From CAVUAT01 sp963739545 (lineage in GTDB: Bacteria; Actinomycetota; Thermoleophilia; Solirubrobacterales; 70-9), in NCBI GenBank assembly GCA_963739545.1, contig CAVUAT010000014.1:1054001-1118000 (forward strand): a stretch of 64,000 nt of DNA, in the 5' to 3' direction. The notes under the pieces are model-generated. The model saw only the letters and a list, made by a program, of their open reading frames with translations, was not told the origin of the DNA and did not search any database. The position numbers and the translations under genes are program-made. Shown one piece after another: positions 16,832-24,740 of this stretch (positions are counted from its first letter, which is position 1; every line of letters begins with the position of its first letter).

Positions 16832-18277
16832 GTGGACCAAACGCGACTGCTGATCAAGGGCGGTCGCGTGTTGCGGGGCGATCCCGGCGCCGGTGAGTTC
16901 GGCGAGCTTGACCTCCTTATCGAGGACGGGCGGATAGTCCGAATCGAAAGGGAAATCGATGCGGACGCCGAGGCGATCGACGCCTCCGGATGCCTGGTCG
17001 CCCCCGGCTTCGTCGACACCCACCGCCACATGTGGCAGACCGCGATGCGGGGCGTCTGCGCGGATTGGACCCTGACCGACTATTTCCGCGGCATGCGCAT
17101 CGGGGTCTCCTCGGTCTGCGGCCCCGAGGACGTCTACGCCGGCAACCTCGCGGGCGCGCTTGACGCCCTCGGTGCCGGCGTCACGACCGTGCTCGACTTC
17201 TCGCACTGCCTGAACTCGCCCCAGCACGCCGACGAGGCGCTGCGGGGACTTCGCGAATCCGGGCTGCGCGCGACCTTTGCGTACGGGATGTTCCCCGTGC
17301 CGCTGGAGAGCCCGGCGTTTGCCACGCCCGAGGCGCGCTTCGACGACGCCCGCCGCGTTCGGGGCGACGCGCTGGCCGGCGACGATGGGGTCGTCCGCAT
17401 GGGTATCGCGCTGAGCGAGCTCGGGCTGGTGCCGTGGGAGGTGACGCTCGGCGAGGTGGCCCTCGCGCGCGAGCTGGGGGTGATGGTCACGGCCCACACC
17501 GGCAGCGTCCACAGCGCCTCCCGGCGACCCGAGGTCGAGCTGATGGAGGCGGCAGGTCTGTTGAGCGCTGGACAAGTTCATGTTCACTGCAACGCCTGCA
17601 CCGACCGCGAGCTCGACCTGCTGGCCGACCGGGGCACCGCCGTCTCGGTCACGCCCGAGACCGAGCTGCAGATGGGGATGGGCTTTCCGGTGATCGACAG
17701 GGCGCGCAGCCGCGGCCTCCCGGTCGGCTTCGGCTGCGACATCGTCTCCAACAACAGCGGCGACATGTTCACCCAGATGCGGATGGGGCTGCAGGCCGAG
17801 CGCGCTCGCGCCAACCAGGCCGGGATCGAGGCCGGCGAGATGCCCGAGGGGTTGACCCTGAGCGCCCGGGACGCGCTGCGAATGGCGACCCTCGGAGGCG
17901 CCGAGGCGCTCGGCCTCGAGTCGGAGGTCGGCTCGCTCGAGCCCGGCAAGGCAGCCGACGTGATCGTCGTCCGCGCCGACGGCCTCGGCAGCCTCCCCGT
18001 CAACGACCCCGTGGCGACGCTCGTGCTCCAGTCCTCGGTGGGCGACGTCGACACCGTGGTCGTCGCCGGCGAGCTCGTGAAGCGGGGAGGTGCGCTCGTC
18101 GGCCGCGACCCGGCGTCGGCGGCGTCGCTGATCGAGCAGTCGAGCGCGAGGATCCACACCGCGCTCGAGCCTCGCGGGGGCCTGCTCCCGCCCGCGCCCG
18201 AGGGGTTCTTCGAGATGACCTTGCAGGCGATCGAGTACAACCTCTCCGGCGCACCCGAACTCGAAAAGGCAGGCTGA
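16832..18277 (+). CDS. metal-dependent amidohydrolase (AtzA/TrzN/SsnA-like)
   Basis: 481 residues. The composite domain opens TRLLIKGGRVLRGDPG, followed by VAPGFVDTHRHMWQTAMRG (HxH metal ligands). Later ligands are in VTAHTGSVHS and HVHCNACTD, and the final Asp is in GFGCDIVSNNSGDMFTQM. The C-terminal LEPGKAADVIVV strand closes the small domain. The family hydrolyses C-N bonds of heterocycles or deaminates. The GTG start is 5 nt after the HAD stop. The neighbouring cyclase-family hydrolase suggests a ring-opening catabolic pathway (inference). Confidence 0.88.
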   Translation: MDQTRLLIKGGRVLRGDPGAGEFGELDLLIEDGRIVRIEREIDADAEAIDASGCLVAPGFVDTHRHMWQTAMRGVCADWTLTDYFRGMRIGVSSVCGPEDVYAGNLAGALDALGAGVTTVLDFSHCLNSPQHADEALRGLRESGLRATFAYGMFPVPLESPAFATPEARFDDARRVRGDALAGDDGVVRMGIALSELGLVPWEVTLGEVALARELGVMVTAHTGSVHSASRRPEVELMEAAGLLSAGQVHVHCNACTDRELDLLADRGTAVSVTPETELQMGMGFPVIDRARSRGLPVGFGCDIVSNNSGDMFTQMRMGLQAERARANQAGIEAGEMPEGLTLSARDALRMATLGGAEALGLESEVGSLEPGKAADVIVVRADGLGSLPVNDPVATLVLQSSVGDVDTVVVAGELVKRGGALVGRDPASAASLIEQSSARIHTALEPRGGLLPPAPEGFFEMTLQAIEYNLSGAPELEKAG

Positions 18278-18279
18278 CC

Positions 18280-19041
18280 ATGCGCTTCGTCGATCTCTCA
18301 GGCCCGATCCGAAACAGCCCCGAGGACCTGATGGAGCCCCTTCGCACAGAGATCGAGTTCGAGGACCACGCCGCGGGCGCGGCCCTGATCGAGACGCTGT
18401 TCGGCGTGCCGTCGCGGCTGCTGCGCGACGGCGAGGGCTGGAGCAACGACACGTTCCGCCGCTTCGGCACCCACAACTCGACTCACGTCGATGCGCCGTG
18501 GCACTACAACTCGACGATCCGCGGCGAGCCGGCCCAGCGGATCGACGAGCTGCCGCTCGAGTGGTTCTTCTCCGACGGTGTCGTGCTCGACTTCACGGCC
18601 AAGGAGGACGGCGACGCGGTCACGGCCGCCGAGGCCGAGGCCGAGCTCGAACGCGTGGGCCACGATTTGGCTCCGCTCGACATCGTCCTCATCCGCACCG
18701 GCCGCGATGAGTTCGCCGATCAGCTCGACTACATCGCGCGCGGCCCGGGCGTCACGCGCGAGGCGACCGAATGGCTCTTCGAGCGCGGAGTGCGCGTGAT
18801 GGGGGTGGACGCGTGGGGCTGGGACGCTCCCCTCCACATCCAGGCCCAGAGGGCGCTCGAGGCCGACGAGCCGGGGATCTTCTGGGAGGCCCATCAGGCC
18901 GACCTGCCGTACTCCCAGATCGAGCGGATGCAGAACCTCGGCGAGCTGCCCGCCACGGGCTTCAAGGTCTCGTGCTTCCCGCTGCGGATCGTCGGCGCCA
19001 GCGGCGCCCCGGCGCGCGTGGTCGGGATCGTGGAGGACTAG
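18280..19041 (+). CDS. cyclase-family protein (KynB-like metal hydrolase)
   Basis: 253 residues. The signature HNSTHVDAPWHYN (HxxxHxDxPxH metal site) and RTGRDEFADQ, VRVMGVDAWGWDAPL are those of the PF04199 cyclase family, which includes N-formylkynurenine formamidase KynB and isatin hydrolase. The ATG is 2 nt after the amidohydrolase stop. It is the last gene of the HAD-amidohydrolase-cyclase operon. It probably hydrolyses an amide or lactam produced by its neighbours, but the substrate is unknown. Confidence 0.88.
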   Translation: MRFVDLSGPIRNSPEDLMEPLRTEIEFEDHAAGAALIETLFGVPSRLLRDGEGWSNDTFRRFGTHNSTHVDAPWHYNSTIRGEPAQRIDELPLEWFFSDGVVLDFTAKEDGDAVTAAEAEAELERVGHDLAPLDIVLIRTGRDEFADQLDYIARGPGVTREATEWLFERGVRVMGVDAWGWDAPLHIQAQRALEADEPGIFWEAHQADLPYSQIERMQNLGELPATGFKVSCFPLRIVGASGAPARVVGIVED

Positions 19042-19120
19042 GAGGATTCGGCTTCGGCAAGAAGGAGATCCGCAAGCCGCTGATGATCCGTCGCGCGGGC
19101 TTAGGGCCCGAAGGCGGCCA

Positions 19121-19432
19121 CTACTCGATCTTCGCCAGAAGGTCCCCGCTGTTCACGGCGTCGCCCTCCTTGGCGGGGAGCTCGGTGATCATCCCCGCCT
19201 TGTGGGCGGTGATCTCGTTCTCCATCTTCATCGCCTCGATCACGCAGACCAGGTCGCCCTCGGCGACCTCCTGGCCCTTTTCGACCGGGACCTTGAAGAG
19301 GTTGCCCTGCAGCGGTGAGAGCAGCGAATCCCCAGAAGCCGCGGCTCCGCCACCACTCTTGCGCTCACGGCGCGGCGCCTTCTTGGCCCCGGCCGGGCCG
19401 CGCCGTCCGGCCGGCAGCGCGTCGCCGATCAC
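19121..19432 (-). CDS. biotin carboxyl carrier (BCCP) part of a frameshifted acyl-CoA carboxylase alpha chain
   Basis: This frame carries the biotinyl domain: SPLQGNLFKVPVEKGQEVAEG, then the biotinylation site VIEAMKMENEI (Lys of AMKM) and a C-terminal GDAVNSGDLLAKIE. It is not an independent gene. The same frame continues upstream as PTEPPKPADDEEESPKSE and SYSVEVGGKLFDVKVIGDAL up to about 19532, where it should join the biotin carboxylase frame. One extra C in GCGCCCGACG on the coding strand breaks the join. The ATG listed is only the first in-frame start after the break. Confidence 0.75.
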   Translation of the reverse strand: MIGDALPAGRRGPAGAKKAPRRERKSGGGAAASGDSLLSPLQGNLFKVPVEKGQEVAEGDLVCVIEAMKMENEITAHKAGMITELPAKEGDAVNSGDLLAKIE

Positions 19433-20882
19433 CTTGACGTCGAAGAGCTTGCCGCCGACCTCGACGGAGTAGGAGCGCTCGGACTTCGGCGACTCCTCCT
19501 CGTCGTCGGCCGGCTTCGGCGGCTCCGTCGGGCGCTGTGGCCTTCAGCCACTTCTTGTCCTCGGTGAGGTTCCTGCAGGTCTCGCCGTTGGCCCACTCGT
19601 CGGTGGCGAGGATCGCCTGGTGGAAGGGGATCAGGGTGGTCAGGCCTCCGACCTCGTACTCGCCGAGCGCGCGCAGCATCCGCGCCGTCGCCTTCTCGCG
19701 GTCGGTGTCCCAGACGATGAGCTTCGCCACCATCGGGTCGTACATCGGGGTCACCTCGGAGCCAGGCCCGACGCCTGAGTCGACGCGGACGCCCGGGCCC
19801 GCGGGCTCGCGGTAGTTCGTGATCTGACCCGGCGCGGGGGCGAAGTTCTTGTGGGCGGCCTCGGCGTTGATCCGGCACTCGATCGCGTGGCCGGAGAGCG
19901 TGACGTCCTCCTGCGTGATCGAGAGCTCCTCGCCCGCGGCGACGCGGACCTGCTCGCGCACGATGTCGATGCCGGTGACCATCTCGGTCACGCAGTGCTC
20001 GACCTGGACGCGGGTGTTCATCTCGAGGAAGTAGTAGTCCTCGCCGACCTGAAGGCCCTCGACCGTGCCGGCCGAGCGGTAGCCCACCGCGGCGGCGGCG
20101 TCGGTGGCGATCTTGCCGATGCGCTCGCGCATCTCCTCGTCGACCTGGGGGCCCGGAGCCTCCTCGATCAGCTTCTGGTGGCGGCGCTGGATCGAGCAGT
20201 CGCGCTCGCCGAGGTGGATGACGTTGCCCTTCGAGTCGGCGAGCACCTGGACCTCGACGTGGCGCGGGTCCTCGAGGTAGCGCTCGAGATAGACGGTCGG
20301 GTCGCTGAAGAACTTCTCGCCCTCGCGCGCGGCGCCCTCGAAGGCCTCCTCGATGTCGTCCGCGGTCATCGCGACCCGGAAGCCCTTGCCGCCTCCGCCG
20401 CCGGCCGCCTTGCAGGCGATGGGATAGCCGATCTCCTCGGCTTGCTTCGCCGCAGCCTTGGCGTCCTTCACCGGAGCGGTGGCGCCGGGGACGATCGGGA
20501 CGCCGGCCTTGTCCATGATCGCGCGGGCCTCGGTCTTCGAGCCCATCGCCTCGATGGCCTTGGCGGGCGGGCCGATGAAGGTGATCTTCGCCTTCTCCAG
20601 CGCCTTGGCGAAGGCGGCGTTCTCGGCGAGGAAGCCATAACCAGGGTGGACGGCCTCGGCGCCCGAGTCCCGGGCGACCTCGAGGATCTTGTCGACGTTC
20701 AGGTAGCTCTCGGCAGGTACGGCCGCGCCGAGCAGGAACGCCTCGTCAGCCGCGCGCACATGCGGGGCGTCGCGGTCGATCTCCGAGTAGACGGCGACCG
20801 AGGCGATCCCCATCTCCCGCAGGGCGCGGGCAACGCGGATCGCGATCTCGCCGCGGTTTGCGATCAGGACCTTCTCGAACAT
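19365..20882 (-). CDS. acyl-CoA carboxylase alpha chain, biotin carboxylase domain (frameshifted before BCCP)
   Basis: Residues 1-450 are a complete biotin carboxylase: MFEKVLIANRGEIAIRVARA, the glycine loop KAAGGGGGKGFRVA, EMNTRVQVEH, and the C-terminal TLIPFHQAILATDEWA. From about residue 453 (KKWLKATAP) the frame runs into non-homologous Arg-rich sequence and stops at 19365. Removing one base of the GGG at 19530-19532 gives a 586-residue protein ending in BCCP, the normal actinobacterial AccA/PccA length. It makes carboxybiotin for propionyl- or acetyl-CoA carboxylation with the AccD at 31419-32987. AATACT lies 9 nt before the ATG. Confidence 0.9.
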   Translation of the reverse strand: MFEKVLIANRGEIAIRVARALREMGIASVAVYSEIDRDAPHVRAADEAFLLGAAVPAESYLNVDKILEVARDSGAEAVHPGYGFLAENAAFAKALEKAKITFIGPPAKAIEAMGSKTEARAIMDKAGVPIVPGATAPVKDAKAAAKQAEEIGYPIACKAAGGGGGKGFRVAMTADDIEEAFEGAAREGEKFFSDPTVYLERYLEDPRHVEVQVLADSKGNVIHLGERDCSIQRRHQKLIEEAPGPQVDEEMRERIGKIATDAAAAVGYRSAGTVEGLQVGEDYYFLEMNTRVQVEHCVTEMVTGIDIVREQVRVAAGEELSITQEDVTLSGHAIECRINAEAAHKNFAPAPGQITNYREPAGPGVRVDSGVGPGSEVTPMYDPMVAKLIVWDTDREKATARMLRALGEYEVGGLTTLIPFHQAILATDEWANGETCRNLTEDKKWLKATAPDGAAEAGRRRGGVAEVRALLLRRGRRQALRRQGDRRRAAGRTARPGRGQEGAAP

Positions 20883-20938
20883 GAGCGGCGCAGTATTGCG
20901 ATTCGGCCCCCCGCGGCGTCAGCCGGCCGTACCCCGGC

Positions 20939-21538
20939 TCAGGGTTGGCAGGTCGCGTTGATCGCGCAGGGCGGGATCTTGGGCGGTGAGACCTTGGCCA
21001 CAGGCCGCGCGCTCCAGTTGACGACTCCCGAGTCGCAAGTGCCGAAGACGGGGTGGGAAGTGAGCAGCCGGATCGTCCCGGTCGCCGGTCCCTTGGGGCG
21101 GACCCGACCCGTCAGCTGCTGGACGTCAGCGACGTTGCTGCCGTCGGTGTTCTCGTTCAGCTCGAATCGTCCCTTTCTGTTTATGGGGCCGGTCCGCTCG
21201 AAGGAGGAGAAGCCCCCCGGGCCGCCCTCGTCCCCGTAGTAAGGACCGCTGTGGTACTTCTCGCCGCTGGTGCAGAACATGGCGATCGCCCGGTGCTGGA
21301 CGATGATCAGTTCGGTCGCCCGTAGCCGCTTGCCGTTTCGCTTCTTGAACTCCACTTTCAGCTGAATCGTCGGCTCGCGCTCCTGAACCCCCTGCGTGGC
21401 AACCGGCCCCTCATAGGACTGCTTGCCGAGCGATCCCGAGCCCTGCTGCGGGACCGCGAGTTCTGTCAGGACCGCCAGGCCGATGAGCCACGCGGACAGG
21501 CCAAGGCGCCGTCGCCGGCCGCTGAGAACCGATGGCAT
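20939..21538 (-). CDS. secreted protein of unknown function
   Basis: 199 residues from the ATG at 21538. Residues 1-35 form a signal peptide (basic RRRRLG, then LSAWLIGLAVLTELA). The mature part reads YEGPVATQGVQEREPTIQLKV, a cysteine in IAMFCTSGE, NRKGRFELNE, and GTCDSGVVNWSARP. This resembles a two-cysteine beta-sandwich domain common among secreted thermoleophilial proteins (from general familiarity, not a search). It is not in an operon with the convergently oriented genes. Function unknown. Confidence 0.65.
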   Translation of the reverse strand: MPSVLSGRRRRLGLSAWLIGLAVLTELAVPQQGSGSLGKQSYEGPVATQGVQEREPTIQLKVEFKKRNGKRLRATELIIVQHRAIAMFCTSGEKYHSGPYYGDEGGPGGFSSFERTGPINRKGRFELNENTDGSNVADVQQLTGRVRPKGPATGTIRLLTSHPVFGTCDSGVVNWSARPVAKVSPPKIPPCAINATCQP

Positions 21539-21659
21539 GCCGACATCGTGACGCGGTCCCGCTGAAGGCGCAAGCCGAGCGTGTGGCGCGTGCCCTGAGA
21601 CAGTCGCCAAGCTCAACTCGCTTGGTGCCGGCCCACTCCTTCACGACGACTGGTGCTGA

Positions 21660-22115
21660 TCAGCGGGTGACGTAGGCGCCCTCGTCCGCGGTCATCGCGA
21701 CGACCTCGGGAGGGATGTGGCCGGCGCGGAGGTCGGCGATGGTGACGCGCTCGAGCACTCGGCGCAGCGAGGCTCGGACGGCGATCCAGACGTCCGTCAG
21801 GTGCTCGGCGTCGCCGGGGTACTTGGTCGCCTCGGGCGCTAGGTCTTGGATGTTCGCCAGCGGGCCCTCGACCGCGCGGATGACGTCGGCGAGTGTGATT
21901 TCCTCCGGCGCCTTGGCGAGCCAGTAGCCGCCGCGGGCGCCGCGGCGGGCGCGGACGAGGCGGGCGTGCTTGAGCTCGAGCAGGATGTGCTCGAGGAACT
22001 GAAGCGGGATGTCCTGCGCCTCGGCGAGCTTCTCGCCCTTGATCGGCTCCTCGCCCGAGCTCGCGAGCTCAACCGCGGCGCGGACGGCGTAGTCGGCTTT
22101 CGCTGAGATCCTCAT
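21660..22115 (-). CDS. Rrf2-family transcriptional regulator lacking cluster cysteines
   Basis: 151 residues. MRISAKADYAVRAAVELASSG and the winged helix IPLQFLEHILLELKHARLVRARRGARGGYWLAK are typical Rrf2. There is not one cysteine, so the Fe-S ligands of IscR/NsrR are absent, as in the cysteine-synthesis regulator CymR. The ATG overlaps the PHP gene stop by 4 nt, making it the last gene of the sulfate-assimilation operon. It probably controls that operon through the palindrome at 27427-27442 (inference). Confidence 0.9.
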   Translation of the reverse strand: MRISAKADYAVRAAVELASSGEEPIKGEKLAEAQDIPLQFLEHILLELKHARLVRARRGARGGYWLAKAPEEITLADVIRAVEGPLANIQDLAPEATKYPGDAEHLTDVWIAVRASLRRVLERVTIADLRAGHIPPEVVAMTADEGAYVTR

Positions 22116-22936
22116 GAGCTCACCCGCGACGGCTGCGGCGGAAGCTCTGGAGTCCCCAGGCCGAACGTTTCATACGCGCCCCAGGTGCTGAACATCTTGT
22201 GGTTCGGCCCGTGGAAGTCACTGGAAGCGGTGGCTGCAAGGCCCCTGTCCGAGCAGAGCTCGACCAGGAACTCCGTCTGGGCGCGGTCGTGGTCGGGGTA
22301 GAAGACCTCGACCCCGTCGATGTCCAGGTCCTCGATCAGCGCCTGGACCTCAGACGGCTCTTCGATGTCCCAGAAGGGATGCGCGAGCACCGGGGTACCC
22401 CCGGCCTCGCGGATCAGGCTGATCGCCTCGGTGGCGGTCGGCCAGCGCCGCGACACGAAAGCCTTGGCGCCGGGAACGAGGTACTCCTCGAAGAAGGCGC
22501 TCATGTCCTCGGGCTTGGTGCCGGCGGCCTTCGCGATGTGCGGGCGGCCGACGCTGGACGCATCGCCGGCCTGGCGCTTCGCCGCTTCGAAATCGACCTC
22601 GACTCCGTGCGAGTTCAGGCGCTCGACGATCTCCTGCGCCCGCGTGACCCGTTCCTGCTGGGCCCGCTCGCACATCGGGCGCATCTTCTCGATGTCGATC
22701 CAGTAACCGAGCATGTGGAGGTCGTCGATCGACGCATGGATGCAGCTGATCTCGGCGGCCGGGATGATCTCGATGCCGTGGGTCCTCGCAGCATCGATCG
22801 CCTCGGGCAGCCCGTCGACGGCGTCGTGATCCGTGAGGGCCATCGTCTCGACGCCCGCGGCTGCAGCCGCGGCGACCACATCGGCCGGCGCGAGCTCCCC
22901 GTCCGAGACGGTGGAGTGGCTCTGCAGATCGATCAT
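22112..22936 (-). CDS. PHP-domain phosphoesterase, likely 3',5'-nucleoside bisphosphate (pAp) phosphatase
   Basis: 274 residues from ATG 22936 (GTG 22945 is possible). Metal-site motifs are MIDLQSHSTVSDGEL, ALTDHDAVDGLPE, AAEISCIH, VLAHPFWDIEE and TASSDFHGPNHK, matching the RNase AM/TrpH-like PHP family. Known members dephosphorylate 3'-phosphoadenosine 5'-phosphate. Lying between cysC and the operon regulator, the parsimonious role is recycling pAp formed when PAPS is used (inference). The stop overlaps the Rrf2 start (ATGA). Confidence 0.88.
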   Translation of the reverse strand: MIDLQSHSTVSDGELAPADVVAAAAAAGVETMALTDHDAVDGLPEAIDAARTHGIEIIPAAEISCIHASIDDLHMLGYWIDIEKMRPMCERAQQERVTRAQEIVERLNSHGVEVDFEAAKRQAGDASSVGRPHIAKAAGTKPEDMSAFFEEYLVPGAKAFVSRRWPTATEAISLIREAGGTPVLAHPFWDIEEPSEVQALIEDLDIDGVEVFYPDHDRAQTEFLVELCSDRGLAATASSDFHGPNHKMFSTWGAYETFGLGTPELPPQPSRVSS

Positions 22937-22968
22937 CGCGGGCACTGAGAGCCCTGACCGCCCAGCCG

Positions 22969-23223
22969 TTAGGCGGGCTGCGCGGCCGGGATCAGCTGGC
23001 GCTCTTCGAGCAGCGCGATCAGCTTGCCGGCCGACTCCTCGGGGGTCTCGTTCTCGGTGTCGAGCACGATCTCGGGGTTCAGCGGCTCCTCGTACGGGTC
23101 GGATACGCCCGTGAACTCCTTGATCTCGCCCGAGAAGGCCTTCGCGTAGAGGCCCTTGACGTCGCGCTCTGCGCAGACCTCAACGGAAGCCTTGACGTAG
23201 ACCTCGATGAACCGCTCGCCCAT
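22969..23223 (-). CDS. cysC: adenylylsulfate kinase, C-terminal half (frameshift-separated)
   Basis: This frame begins MGERFIEVYVKASVEVCAERDVKGLYAKAFSG and contains FTGVSDPYEEPLNPEIVLDT, the APS-binding and C-terminal portion of CysC. It is the continuation of the frame at 23240-23521: deleting one base of the GGG at 23258-23260 joins them as ISPYREIRDEARENMGERF and restores a 183-residue kinase. It should be read as one gene with the next entry. Confidence 0.8.
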   Translation of the reverse strand: MGERFIEVYVKASVEVCAERDVKGLYAKAFSGEIKEFTGVSDPYEEPLNPEIVLDTENETPEESAGKLIALLEERQLIPAAQPA

Positions 23224-23239
23224 GTTCTCGCGAGCCTCG

Positions 23240-23521
23240 TCACGGATCTCGCGGTACGGGCGAGATCGCGGCGGTGATCACGGGGACGCCGTTGCGGCTG
23301 AGCAGGTCGGCGACGAAGGCGATCCGGCGAATGTTGGTGTCGCGGTCCTCCTTCGAGAAGCCGAGGCCCTTGGAGAGGTTCTCGCGGATGACGTCGCCGT
23401 CGAGGATCTCGAGGCGGTTGCGGCGGGCCGTGAGCTCCTTCTGGACGAGCTCGGAGATGGTCGTCTTGCCTGCACCGGAGAGGCCGGTGAACCAGAGGGT
23501 GAAGCCCTTGTCGTTAGCCAT
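23240..23521 (-). CDS. cysC: adenylylsulfate kinase, N-terminal half (frameshifted)
   Basis: MANDKGFTLWFTGLSGAGKTT holds the P-loop GLSGAGKT, followed by LDGDVIRENLSKGLGFSKED (APS site) and RRIAFVADLLSRNGVPVI. The frame then ends early as ISPVPRDP-stop because of one extra C in TCGCCCGTACC. CysC phosphorylates APS to PAPS with ATP. AAGGAG lies 12 nt before the ATG, and its GGAG could pair with the CTCC six bases further on, a possible local hairpin over the ribosome-binding site. It lies 98 nt downstream of sat. Confidence 0.88.
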   Translation of the reverse strand: MANDKGFTLWFTGLSGAGKTTISELVQKELTARRNRLEILDGDVIRENLSKGLGFSKEDRDTNIRRIAFVADLLSRNGVPVITAAISPVPRDP

Positions 23522-23619
23522 GGGGAGGAAAAGCTCCTTCTTGTCTCAGTTGATCAGCAGAGTCCACAAAGTATGTGCCTTCAGGGTACCGCCGCCCGGG
23601 GTGTTGGGGCCGGCGAGCC

Positions 23620-24684
23620 CTAGGCGCTGTAAGCGTCGATCAGGATCTGCGCGACCTCGGGCCGGCTGAACTCCTGCGGGGGCAGTTCGCCATTGTCGAG
23701 CATCTCGCGTACCTTGGTGCCGCTCAGGAAGACGTGGGCGTCCGCGTCGTGCGGGCACGTCTTGCCCGAGGCCATTCCCTCGCACTTGTTGCACCAGAAG
23801 CTGTGGTCGAAGAACATCGGCTGGATGCCGAGCTTGTCGATGTCGAGGTCGTCGAAGATGCGTTGGGCGTCGTAGGTGCCGTAGTAGTCGCCGACGCCGG
23901 CGTGGTCGCGGCCGACGATGAAGTGGGTGGCGCCGTAGTTGCGGCGCGCGATCGCGTGCAGGACGGCCTCGCGCGGGCCGGCGTAGTGCATCTTGGAGGG
24001 AAAGACATTCAGGATGACCCGGTCGGAGGGGTAGTAGTCCTTCATCAGCACCTCGTAGCACTGCATCCGCACCTCGGCGGAGATGTCCCCGGCCTTGGTC
24101 TTGCCGATCAGCGGGTGGATCATCAGCCCGTCGTTGGTCTCGAGCGCCGCCTTGGTCACGTATTCGTGAGCGCGATGGATCGGGTTACGGGTCTGGAAGG
24201 CGACGACGCGCTTCCAGCCGCGGTCGGCGAAGGCCTTCACCGACTCCTCAGGAGTCAGGTAGCGCTGCATGAACGCGTCCTCGTGGTCCGGGAGCTCGGA
24301 CACCTCGTAGGTGCCGGCGACGCAGCGCGCGCCCTCCTCGTGCAGGGCGGCGACGCCGGGATGCTCGGTGTCGGTCGTCAGGTAGACCAGCTCGGCCTCC
24401 TTGTCGATGTCGCGCTCGAAGATCTCGCTGACCGTCAGCGTTCCCAGCTCCTTGCCCTCGTCGCTCGTGAGCTCCACCGTGTCGCCCTCGGCGACCTCGA
24501 GGTCCGTCGCGAGGGTGATCGGGATCGGCCAATAGTCCTTGGCGCCGTTCGCGAGCGTCATGTCCTCGCAGACGCTCTTCCAGTCGTCCGAGCCCTGGGG
24601 CCCGGTCAGCGGCGCGAACCCACCGTTTCCGATCATCTCGAAGTCGGCGGTCTGGCGCTCGTTCAGTTGTAGGGAGGTAGCCAA
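23620..24684 (-). CDS. sat: sulfate adenylyltransferase (ATP sulfurylase)
   Basis: 354 residues from TTG 24684. The PUA-like N-terminal part is ERQTADFEMIGNGGFAPLTG. The catalytic domain has the QTRNPIHRAHEY motif (QxRNP plus HxxH), GRDHAGVGDYYG, and a zinc-ribbon-like WCNKCEGMASGKTCPHD before HVFLSGTKVREML. This is the monofunctional Sat type, about 30 residues shorter than usual at the N-terminus. No ATG is available upstream before the cysH end, and a TACCCT box lies 9 nt before the TTG. It converts sulfate and ATP to APS and PPi. Confidence 0.92.
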   Translation of the reverse strand: MATSLQLNERQTADFEMIGNGGFAPLTGPQGSDDWKSVCEDMTLANGAKDYWPIPITLATDLEVAEGDTVELTSDEGKELGTLTVSEIFERDIDKEAELVYLTTDTEHPGVAALHEEGARCVAGTYEVSELPDHEDAFMQRYLTPEESVKAFADRGWKRVVAFQTRNPIHRAHEYVTKAALETNDGLMIHPLIGKTKAGDISAEVRMQCYEVLMKDYYPSDRVILNVFPSKMHYAGPREAVLHAIARRNYGATHFIVGRDHAGVGDYYGTYDAQRIFDDLDIDKLGIQPMFFDHSFWCNKCEGMASGKTCPHDADAHVFLSGTKVREMLDNGELPPQEFSRPEVAQILIDAYSA

Positions 24685-24740
24685 AGGACGCGGAAGGGTA
24701 GCGATAGTCGACTTTGTGGGCTGCCTGAAACCTGAAAAGG

